From NCBI GenBank assembly GCA_963920575.1, contig OY986973.1, forward strand, positions 4,381,054-4,445,053: a DNA stretch of 64,000 bases, given 5' to 3'. The DNA comes from Narthecium ossifragum (lineage: Eukaryota > Streptophyta > Magnoliopsida > Dioscoreales > Nartheciaceae). Positions 55,327-64,000 of the stretch are shown in pieces. The position numbers and the translations under genes are program-made. The notes below the pieces were generated by a model that ran no database searches, was not told the origin of the DNA, and saw only the letters and a program-made list of their open reading frames with translations. Each line of letters opens with the position of its first letter. Position 1 is the stretch's first letter.

Positions 55327-57262
55327 CCTTGGCAGAGCCACATTATAAATGATTGATCATTAACTGTGTCGGGCTAGCGACGTTAAACCTAGCGCTTGGT
55401 GGGAGGCAATCCATCTTTGCTTTGATTTTTAACTAGTTGTTTGAAATTTGTTCTTTGCATGCTTGCTTGTATTCCCCATTAGTTGCATGTTTGATTTTGG
55501 GTGTGTTTTCTTTGAATTGAGCTTAGAATGATTGAATGTGATGTCATGATCGTCGTAGTTCGATTTCTAGTGTGAATTGGTTGATTTGGAGTGTTTTTAA
55601 TGCCTAGAGGGCTCAGTATTCATGCATGAGCTCTCAGCCGTCCATTGGCTGCCATACATGATCCAGAGGCTACGGTGATTTTCCAATCGGACGGTCGTGT
55701 TTTTCAATCACGATATTATTGATGCTGATTATTTTAGGTGTTGCGCGTGGATGATTGAATATATTTTAAGGTCTATATTTTAAATTATGTGGATGAATGA
55801 TTGTACAGGCTACATATTCAAGAAATACAAAGGAGACTCTGCCGAAATTTTTAATAATTTTTATGCCTTTTTGCTATTCATGATATATTTACCATTTATT
55901 CTATTTGCTTTTTCTTTGGAAAGGTATTTTTATGGCAGGTGTTCCTTTGTACATTGCTCATGGGCGGATATTAATACCAGATATAGATCGTATTTTCTAG
56001 AGACATGCATTTCGTCAGTGGCGATATTTCAAGTGTGTGGCCGATGTGGTGATTATAATGCGGAAGACGACTATTCTGACACGCTCTTATGGTGATCTCT
56101 ACCCTTTATACCTTGCTATATTTTTATGACTTAGTGTAATTGAGGACAATTACATTTAAGTTGGGGGGTAAAATTCTAGGAATTCATGTTTATTTATTTA
56201 TTTTTATGATAACCAGCTATTATACATCCCTTAGATTATGTCAGAAGAATGAAATTATGATACTTATTGATAAAGATGTTTGTTTTAGAAATTTATGTTA
56301 TGAATTATTCTGATGCTTGTAGGCTATATAAGGGATAGTAAATTTTTACAATGCCTGATATTATTTCTATACTTTAACACTTTTACCATGATTTAAGTAT
56401 AGCTTGACATATCATACTGCACATATTCACTTTCACATGTCGAAGAGTTGAAATTAGATTCTGAGCCTGAAACTGGGATAGATTTACAGTTCTTTATCAT
56501 GTCATAGAAGATACATGAATACATGCAATTCTCTGTTCGCAAAAAGTATATATGTCTGAAAGTGTATGGTGTTCAACTTAGTAACCGGGCAGTGTGCCTA
56601 GCCAGCGTGCTGTTCACGTAAAACAGTTGAATTACCTGAAATGAAATGAAAAAAAAAGAAAAGAACTTCATACTTAGTAACCGGGCAGTGTGCCTGGCCA
56701 GCGTGTTGTTCGCGTAAAACGGTTGAAGTTCCTTGTAGAAAAAAAAGAAGAACAGAGATTGTTATGTGATAAGTGGAAAATATATGCTGACTCAGGATAG
56801 TGATCTTGAATAGTTGAATGTTTGGATATAATGGATACTCAGAAGCATGTGGAACTCTATTCATACACTGGAGTGTTAAAGTTATTTTCGATCATGAATA
56901 AATATGTTGAAGTATTGGAAGTATGTTATGGCATGTTTTGCTTTGCTATATCTTTATGTGACTAGAAGTTGAAGGGTACGTTCATGATTAATATTTCTGA
57001 TTCGTGCATTGGAGTTGATGAGTCTTATGATGGATTTCTAATAGCATAGTTAAGGGGGATGTATTAATGTTTGTGGGTATCAACACTGGAAACCCTCAGG
57101 AGACTATAACTCCTCCACTGGGGCCACCCAGGGGTTTAAAGGCTTGTTACACATGCTAAGTGTAATCGTGAGACCTACGAAAGTAGATAGTTAGGTTTAT
57201 TGCTTTATGTTTATTTTTATCTTGCTTTGCTCGAGGACTAGCAAAGATCAAGTTGGGGGGTG
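55327..57262 (+). other. gypsy 3' internal region
   Basis: A 1.9-kb stretch without recognisable genes. A block beginning GTAACCGGGCAGTGTGCC occurs twice (about 56581-56630 and 56678-56728). Its single-copy relatives lie at about 11985-12030 and 42360-42405 in minus orientation. GTTGGGGGGTAAAATTC near 56160 and the purine tract at about 57249-57262 are landmarks. The small ORF at 55787-56095 matches no family I know. Confidence 0.6.
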
Positions 57263-58964
57263 TGATAACGCGTGAAAAGTGCACAAAACGTTCCTTTAAC
57301 TAGGTCTTGTTAGCCTCCGAGCATTACTATTTTGATTGTCTTTTCCCCATTTCAGGCTTAAGGACCCTCAGCGAAGATTAGATCAAGTTTGGTGCTAAAA
57401 CGAACAAATAAAGAACCTGCGAAGTCAAAGGAGCAAAGGTGGGCCATCTTTGAAGATTAAACTGTACCTGCTTAGGAAGAACCAGATGATGTGCTATATA
57501 TGGTTGGAAAGCTCTTGAAGTCTAGATTCCATAACTTTTTATGGTTCGTGATTTGGAGTTTCCTAGAGGAAGATATGTTATTTTTAGTACAAAGGTGCAA
57601 AAGAAGCAGTTACGAAAAAACCAGATCGATCCACTTCCCAAAGGAGATCGATCTGGGTCGGGCATAACCCAGATTCTGAGTTCACGGATGAAGGAGATCG
57701 ATCTGCTTCCTAAAGGGGATCGATCCCTTTTGGTGATGCTGGAAAAATGAAGGGTTGAGATCTAATCCGAGTTAGGGTTTAATTAAGGCCTATAAATAGA
57801 CCTTGTGAGGGGATTTTTTGGCAGCCACCCATAGACTAATTTTCCTCTCCTCCTGGGTGTTTCCTTGGTTCTTCTTCCTCAATAAACATTAGGGTTAGAT
57901 CTTGAAGATAGATCCATGGCGGGAGCACATCATCAACCTTCTCCGATGGATCGTTTCTTCAAGATGAGTAGCTAAATCTTTAGTGTAGGAAATTCTATGA
58001 TGTAATATGGAGTTTATTTCGATTTTCCTATGGATCAGAGCATGTATTTTATGATGGTTTAATGGATTCAATTCAGATTTTACATATCTATTGGTAATAT
58101 TTCTTATGGTGAATGGATTGTTTGTTCTTTGTGCCCTAATTTTGATCTGTCTTGTCTCGGTTTTTTTGTGGGTATACAGCCGGATTTTGTGAAAATCCAA
58201 AACATAAAAGTCGTAGATCTCTTCCTTAGCTTTTCACGGAATTTTGAATCACCTTCTTTCGAGTTCGGATGTGAAAGTTATGCTGAGATTATCATCGCTG
58301 GTTTTGAGCATTGCATGTTAGAGGCTAGGATTAGGACTTGTTCAAGATGCTTTCATGCTAGAACCATGTTAGATCTTTGGATTGGATTCTAAACCCTAGA
58401 TTATGATTGTAGGAGTGCTAGAACCACTACCTTAATGCTAGAACCATTAAGACCTACGATTGTAACCTACAATTCGTTCTTTATCTTTCTTGATTAGGCG
58501 ATCTCAAAGTGCTAGAACCACTTTGATTATTCTCATACCAATTATCCGCTGATTTGATCTTCGTTCCGACGTAGACTTCTAATGAATCTATGTTGAGTGA
58601 TAGTGGACCTAGCCGATCTTCTATCAACCTTAGAAAACCATCTTGAACTTATTGAATTGCTCTTATCATAGAAATACCTAGATAGCTCTCGATTACGGAT
58701 TAGAACTTCCTAGCGTTTTCTCCTATTGTTATTCTCCCGATTTAGTTTAATTCGAGTTTAAAGTAGTTTAAAGACCAACTATCATCCATCTTCCTTAACC
58801 TTTGATTTAGAACTATGCGTGGTAATTAGACTTAATCCTGTTTTCCCTGTGGACTGACCCGGACTTATTGCTATCTACCCCTTAAGTAGTTAGTAGTGAT
58901 TCGGATTATAAATTTGTAATTTTGGCGTCCTTGTTAAGGTAACGACACTTTTCAAGGCGTGTCA
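57263..58964 (+). repeat. gypsy 3' LTR
   Basis: 1702 bp, uninterrupted, starting TGATAACGCG and ending GTGTCA. It holds the GATCGATC pairs (57624-57726) and the CTAGAAC hairpins (58354-58526). Confidence 0.9.
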
Positions 58965-60313
58965 ACCAAGTTGAATCTTCAGCTGTGCTCAGTCGTACTC
59001 TGGTCCAAACCTATCTAACATGGTGTCAATCTAGACTTGAGTCAGTTGAGCCAAACCGGTGTTACCATCATCGTCAGATCTAATCAGATTGAATATGGCA
59101 TCTGAATAAGGAGGGTAGCTCCTTTCAGGGCTCATATCAACCTTCGGATGCTTGATCAACGGCCAAGGATGCATTGTGATCACTCGGACATGATCTGGAT
59201 GGTCCTGATTGCTTGGGACTCTTTGATCAGATTCAGATCGAAGATCGGAAGCACTGGATCGAAGATCACGCTGATCAAACGGCTGGATCAAGTTGCAGTC
59301 TTGATCGGACGGCTGAGAAGCTGCCGGAGCTGGATCAACGGAGAAACGAGCTCGTCGGAGAGCGGCAACGGCACAGGAAGGTTCGCATGGACCTGGCGAT
59401 TCCATCCATACGGTTTGATCACTGGATGGGGCTTAGAACACGCCGGATCTGAAGGTGGTGGCGTGGTGGAGTTCATCGCCGGTGTTCTAGGCCGCGACGA
59501 TGCTTGAGCTCGTCGGGAATAGGTACGGGAAAGTCTTGGGACCTTTCTCGTGAGGTATGATCTTGGGATCAACCTCGAAATATGGTGGAGTGGAGGACGC
59601 CGGAACAGGGGAGTTCGCCGGAGTTGAACCCCGGCGATTCAAGCTTCCTCCGTTGTCGTGGTTGGCCACGGTGGCTTCGGGGAAGGACGCCGATGCTTCC
59701 TCGGTGAGTAGGTGGAGAGGACGGCGTCGGAGGGCGGCGTGGGGGTGGCGGCTTGGGAATGAGCCGACGGAGCCGTGGATGAGCCGGGACGAAGGGTAGT
59801 CGGCTTGAAGGTGAGCTGGGCTGGAGGTAAGGAATAAGCCGCAGCTCGAGCCAATCCGGGAGGAGAGAGAATACCAGGGGAAATTTCGGAAAAATATGAA
59901 AAAATAGGGAAAATTCCGGATAAATAGGGGAAGATAGGGGAAGGGTTTCACCCAGATCTGGCGGAGTTAAACTCGGAGTTGCAATGGGAGTTGCTCTCGG
60001 AGTTGCAGTAGGAGGATTCCTAATCCGAGTTGGCTCGGGGTTACGTTCCGCCATCTGGATCGCAACTGTAATAGGGGTCTGGCTCGGATTCTGAGTTATT
60101 GTTGACCACCTATGGGAGATCTGCTTCAACTCCTTGATATTGCTTTCCACCCTCCTACTATTACGTTCCATCAAGGTTGAACAGAGATTTATCTCGGCCT
60201 GCAGAATCTTAATTTGTTGTTCCCACCATTCATCGGATACTCCGTACATGATGGCGATGTTTCCGGAAGGTTCTGAACCGCATAGTCGGTGGAACGGAGC
60301 TCTGATACCAAGT
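58965..60313 (-). other. LARD-like element internal region, 5' part
   Basis: Internal sequence between the nested gypsy and the right LTR. The PBS TTGGTATCAGAGC lies on the minus strand at 60299-60311 next to the LTR. One minus-strand ORF (60249-59569, 226 residues) starts about 50 bp after the PBS. Its N-terminus is helical and charged (MYGVSDEWWEQQIKILQAE, NIKELKQISHRWS); the rest is Pro/Ser-rich low complexity. It sits where gag should be, but I cannot assign it. Confidence 0.55.
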
Positions 60314-61431
60314 TGATACGAGCGGTCTACTCGTAATCCTCTTGTATCGGGTCTCTACTGCTCCAATCGATCAGAATTGGCCTGATCGGACTTGATTTGA
60401 GTCCAATTGGATGAATCTGACTAGCTGGATCTGATCTGGCTTGAGCTGGTTCAGATCTGGCTGAGCCTAATAGGATAGGACTTGACTGGGTCAAGTCTGA
60501 GTTGATCTGAATCAGGTTGACATGGTTGGATTGGATTGGATCCGAATTGAGTGGTTGAGCTGAACCAGGTTGGGCTGAGTCTGATTCAAGTGGCTGGCTG
60601 GAACGATCCGACGGCTGAGGAGTCGCCGGTGTAGATCGCCGGCGTAGGGGCGGTCGCGGCGGTCGGAATCTTGGCAGGGATGGTCGTAGGACGGTGGGGA
60701 AGAGATCCAACGGCTCGGATCTGGGAAATGGGTGGCGGATCGGCCGGATCTAGGATGTGGCCGGCGGTGGGTTTAGAGGGGATCGGCGTCTGGGACGACG
60801 GCGAGGAGCTTGACGGGGCTTGGGACGTCGGGAAGATGGTCGGGAGAGATCGGCGATGGATTTAGGGTGGGTTGGAGGAAAGATCGGGAATGGATGCAGT
60901 TGACGGCGGTGAGAACGAAGGTCGGGGACGATGGGTTGCCGTGGGAATCATCGGAGAAGATGGAGTGGGGCGACGGGAAAGAGACGTCCGGGATCGTGGG
61001 GATCGGGGGAAGTGGAGGGTGGTCTTGTAGGGTAGCGGGGAGGCTGGACGGAGAGAAGGCCGGCGGAAGCTAGGGTTCGGGGTTGAGCAAGAGAGGAGGA
61101 AGACGATGCTGAGGTGGCAGGTGACTGGGCGTGGAGTCACTGACATGGCGGAGAGAGAAAGTGGCGTGGATGGAGAAATACCGGTGGATTAATGAGGTCC
61201 TTTTATAGAGACCTTGACAGAGTTCTAATCCAACTAGAATACCCCTTGCTTAATTAAGGCTTCCAAACTCAACTCAACTTTCTAACTCAAATGGACTCTT
61301 AATTAATTCCTAACAATCAAATATTAACTAGGACTCAATAAAAGAATAATAATAAATCCTAATCAAATACTCCAGTTTGGTTCCTCTTCTGGGTTCGGGT
61401 ACAGTTGGTCGAGTCGGATCGACTCGTATCA
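60314..61431 (-). repeat. LARD-like element, right LTR (5' LTR)
   Basis: 1118 bp, TGATACGAGCGG...GACTCGTATCA. The outermost bases are an inverted pair (TGATACGAG and CTCGTATCA). It is GC-rich in the centre, with degenerate CTGGAT repeats at 60380-60600. ORFs inside it are low-complexity and shared by both LTRs. Confidence 0.85.
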
Positions 61432-62996
61432 TATGCACTTTGAGAGCAATTCAAGTCAAAGATATAACCATTTTATAGCTGTACTATTTCAATTTTATTT
61501 ATTATTGTATTATTTCAATTCTATTCATTATTAAAACACACTGCATTTTTTTATTACAGGGCAGAGTCTGCACATGCGAGGTTGAAGTTATACTTGGGAG
61601 ATACCATGTCATCCTTGCAAATATCTTTTGAAAAATAAATATGATGTTGAGAATTCAGTTCGAGGATATCAAGAAGTCGTTCGAGAGATCTCTCAACATT
61701 CCACACCATCAACATTTACATGATGACATTTTCAGTCAAGTATTAAGGTGTCGGATTTCATTAGGGGCAATGGAGTTCATTTTTGGTCAGCTGAAATGTG
61801 TTGAGAAAGTATCTCATCAGCTAGCCGACAGATGCAACTGTTAATCAAAATAGTATACGGATTGCCATGCGAGCATGATTTTGCGCATTACCGTTATTTT
61901 TCCATTCCAATTCCGCTACAAAGTATCGACACTCATTGGAGGAGATTGTCTATGCATGTATATGGGTTTAATGACGAGAGAGCACGACCCAACAGGACAT
62001 CTCACGTTGTTGAGATCTTAGATGGGATGGATCTACATATGCGAGAGCACATGAAAGATATTTTTCGATATGGCGAATCCATCTCAAAGTAAAATTCGAG
62101 CTCCTTCGTGCAACATGGAATATAGAGGTCAACTTACAGGCAGAGATGAGCAAATTAGATGTCGCATACCTTCTTTTGCAGATGCATCCACATCAGGATC
62201 TAGGGTCACTCAACCGACTACAACATTTCGAGGGGGAGGGAGACGTCGGAGGGGGTCAGGGGTTCGCAATACTCAAACGATCCATGATCATTCTTCAGTT
62301 CCACCCATGATCCATGATCACTCTCCAGTTCCACCCATCCATGATACCTATATTGAGAAATTACCTGTGTCTTTGCAGTGTTATATTTCTCACGATATTG
62401 ATGTTCAAGTTGACAGTCATTGTGGATTCAGAGTGATAGCCGCACTAATTTGGTATGGGGAAAAATGTTGGTCTCAAGTACGACTCGAGCTTATGAAAGA
62501 GATTGAATAAAATAAGGATATATATTATCAGCTTTATTCAAATTGGAATTTGGTAGCTAATCTATTATTCTCGCTAATTTGTTTCGAGCCGTGGGCATCA
62601 GAGATGTTTTGGATGAACTCTATGCCTCTAGGAATTGTCATCGCATCAAGGTACAACCTTGTACTACATACATTTGGTGAGAATATTAGGAGTTGTTTTA
62701 CTCACTTGCCATTAAGGACTCCTCATGTTCCAAACCAAGAGCTTCGAGAAATAGCTGTTGTCCATGTTAGCAATCACTTCATGCAAGTTTTCTTACACCC
62801 TCATTACCATGTACCACCCATTCCAACGTGGTGGTGGCAACATTCATCGTACGAAGTTAAAGGATGGGCCGCTCTCTATATGACACGTTTTCATTTGTGG
62901 TATGAAATAATAGCTACAACACCAAACGCGCTGGCAACGTTATATTTTTGTTGCATGTACTCTTCCATGAACATGGCTAAATCAATATTGGCTTAG

Positions 62997-63131
62997 GAGA
63001 CATTTCACAAAACACAATGTATTTTTTTTAATTGTTAGTATTTTTGTTATTTTCATATATATATATACTTTTTTTATTTTGATCATATTTTTATACTTTT
63101 TAAAATTTTTAAAAATAATGACTCCCAAAAA

Positions 63132-63162
<31 letters not shown>

Positions 63163-64000
63163 ACATATAATAAAAAAAAATTGTTTATCTAAAAAAGAAA
63201 AAGAAAACTGATAAATAAATAAATAAAATTGATAAAAAAATAGTAATAATTAAGACAATTGATTAAAAAACAAAACTGATGAAAAAAAAGAAAAAAAAAA
63301 CAACACAAAAATTGAGAAGAAAAAAAAGAAACCGAGGGGAGGGGAGGGGAGGGGAAAATAAGGGTCCGGGGAGAGAAAAGAGGGGGAAAGGGAGGGTGGG
63401 GCCGCAGGGGGTGAGTGTCAGGGAGGTGTGAGAAGCATGTCCATTACAAAATGTAATGAGTCATGAAATAGTTTATTTTATATGAGAGTTGTATATTATT
63501 TGATATCAATGAATATCCTATATTTTATAAGTCTTTCATTTAAGACGTGTGTTTGGCTATCGTCCATATCAAGAATCCGCGGAAAACAGAGCGGACGCCG
63601 CCGGCGATTCTGAAAAAAAAATATGGAATGCGCGTCCGGTTTCAATCCTCCCATATTCCAAATTCCAAAATGGAAGTCGGAGTCAAAAGATAGAAAACTG
63701 ACGGAACGAGAAAAGGCTGATTCCGGTCATTCCGTGGATTCGGTCAATATCCCCGTGCTTCCAAACACGTAACACGGTATTATTAAAGCTTGTATATTTC
63801 AAATACTTGAGAGTCTTTAGAATCTATGTTCAAGCAATTAAAATATGCTTTAACATAGTATGTTAATCAATCTGAAATTTCAGGTTGGTTTCATGTATAC
63901 AAAGCAAATTACTTCTGCCACCCCCATGACCAGCGATGGCAATTTGCCCCGCCCCGACCTCGTCCCTAATAGGGTGGGTTCGGGGTGGGGTGGGGTGCTA
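62997..64000. other. low-complexity tail beyond the duplicated unit
   Basis: A/T-rich with long A and T runs (63010-63320), a GAGGGGAGGGG simple repeat (63338-63355) and GTGTTTGG (about 63549) opposed by CCAAACAC (about 63761), possibly a MITE of about 220 bp. A G-rich run closes the window. No gene was seen. Confidence 0.5.

Larger units (their letters stand above)
47553..58964 (+). mobile_element. Athila-like Ty3/gypsy retrotransposon lacking RT/RNase H/integrase core
   Basis: 5' LTR 47553-51902 (1703 bp after removing the inserted solo LTR) and 3' LTR 57263-58964 (1702 bp) begin TGATAACGCG and end GTGTCA. The PBS fits Asp tRNA. A purine tract (AAGTTGGGGGG) precedes the 3' LTR. Internal order is gag, protease, then directly the integrase C-terminal tail, so about 3 kb of pol is gone. 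A 1.9-kb 3' internal region follows. I could not find a clean 5-bp target duplication (TGAAC left, ACCAA right). Confidence 0.85.
45995..61431 (-). mobile_element. non-autonomous LTR element (LARD-like), host of the nested gypsy
   Basis: LTRs begin at 45995 (TGATATGAGCGGTC) and 60314 (TGATACGAGCGGTC); the right LTR ends GACTCGTATCA at 61431. Target duplication is TGTGC (45990-45994) and TATGC (61432-61436); copy I reads TATGC at the empty site (about 15380). The PBS next to the right LTR shows minus orientation. The internal part (about 47231-47552 plus 58965-60313) has no pol domains. The left LTR lacks its outer terminal sequence at about 47230, where a foldback sequence lies. Confidence 0.8.
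44677..62996 (+). pseudogene. MULE transposase with SWIM and OTU domains, copy II, split by a nested retroelement
   Basis: The 5' part (44677-45989) has the same leader as copy I, CECPFELRG, LIIDATYKTNEY (about 45488), SVFVSDRNLALINVIE and HILCIWHINQC. It is interrupted at 45995-61431 and resumes at about 61437. The 3' part adds what copy I lost: HDDIFSQVLRC and a SWIM-like GLPCEH (about 61860). It then gives the OTU domain with DSHCGFRVIAALIWYG (candidate Cys at about 62418; copy I has DGYCGFR) and the OTU C-terminal half (62550-62996) with NHFMQVFLHPHY holding the candidate catalytic His. Frameshifts separate the pieces (for example at about 61844 and 62092). It is inferred to be a dead MULE-encoded transposase-peptidase. 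Confidence 0.72.

Noticed and set aside
55787..56095. 102-aa ORF in the gypsy 3' internal region as a possible env-like gene
   Set aside because: Too short, no conserved motif; one hydrophobic stretch is not enough.
47553..58964. Clean target duplication for the gypsy element
   Set aside because: Flanks TGAAC and ACCAA do not match. GTTGAA occurs on both sides but not adjacent to the LTR, so no duplication was called.
63546..63772. Possible hAT-type MITE with GTGTTTGG/CCAAACAC ends
   Set aside because: Inverted ends are only about 8 bp, with no target duplication or empty site to confirm it.
1..64000. Search for tRNA or rRNA genes
   Set aside because: Only tRNA-complementary primer-binding sites of retroelements were found; no cloverleaf-like gene was recognised by eye.

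Overview
The window is plant nuclear DNA. It contains plant mobile domain (PMD) gene remnants, Mutator-like (MULE) transposase remnants with an OTU cysteine-protease domain, plant Ty1/copia and Ty3/gypsy LTR retrotransposons, solo LTRs and small inverted-repeat elements. The only clearly intact cellular gene is a single-exon, very GC-rich short-chain dehydrogenase/reductase (SDR) at 2584-3360. GC-rich coding sequence in an AT-rich, repeat-packed setting fits a monocot, but I cannot name the species. No tRNA, rRNA or CRISPR locus was recognised.

Most of the window is one old tandem duplication. A unit of about 15.3 kb (copy I, about 848-16133) reads: 3' part of a PMD gene, SDR gene, non-coding spacer, second PMD gene, gypsy remnant, MULE transposase with OTU. 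It is repeated in the same order and orientation as copy II (about 16136-62549). Copy II is about 46 kb because transposons later inserted into it. At the junction (about 16133-16136) the OTU end of copy I is joined to the PMD of copy II. Because each copy is the empty-site reference for the other, most insertions can be placed to the base and ordered in time.

Copy I gained: (1) a 1.68-kb PIF/Harbinger-type element (3487-5167) carrying two exons and an intron of an extended-PHD finger gene; (2) a 180-bp MITE-like insert (5665-5844); (3) a 2.4-kb solo LTR (7405-9838). Copy II gained: (1) Copia-1 (18243-26243), splitting the second SDR copy; (2) a 128-bp Mutator-type MITE (26731-26858); (3) Copia-2, a Sirevirus-like element (29187-38231), inside the second PMD pseudogene; (4) two solo LTRs of related families in opposite orientation (38534-40189 and 40361-42011); (5) a three-level nest inside the MULE transposase: non-autonomous LTR element (45995-61431) > Athila-like gypsy (47553-58964) > solo LTR (47662-50303).

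All retroelement reading frames carry visible damage, except the extra ORF3 of Copia-2 and the short upstream gag-like ORF of Copia-1. The most unusual signal is secondary structure in LTRs. One class is arrays of short hairpins with constant arms (CGGTCGA...TCGACCG or GATCGATC), shared by otherwise different LTR families. The other is a set of four hairpins in the gypsy LTR with an invariant CTAGAAC loop and stems that differ in sequence but stay complementary.
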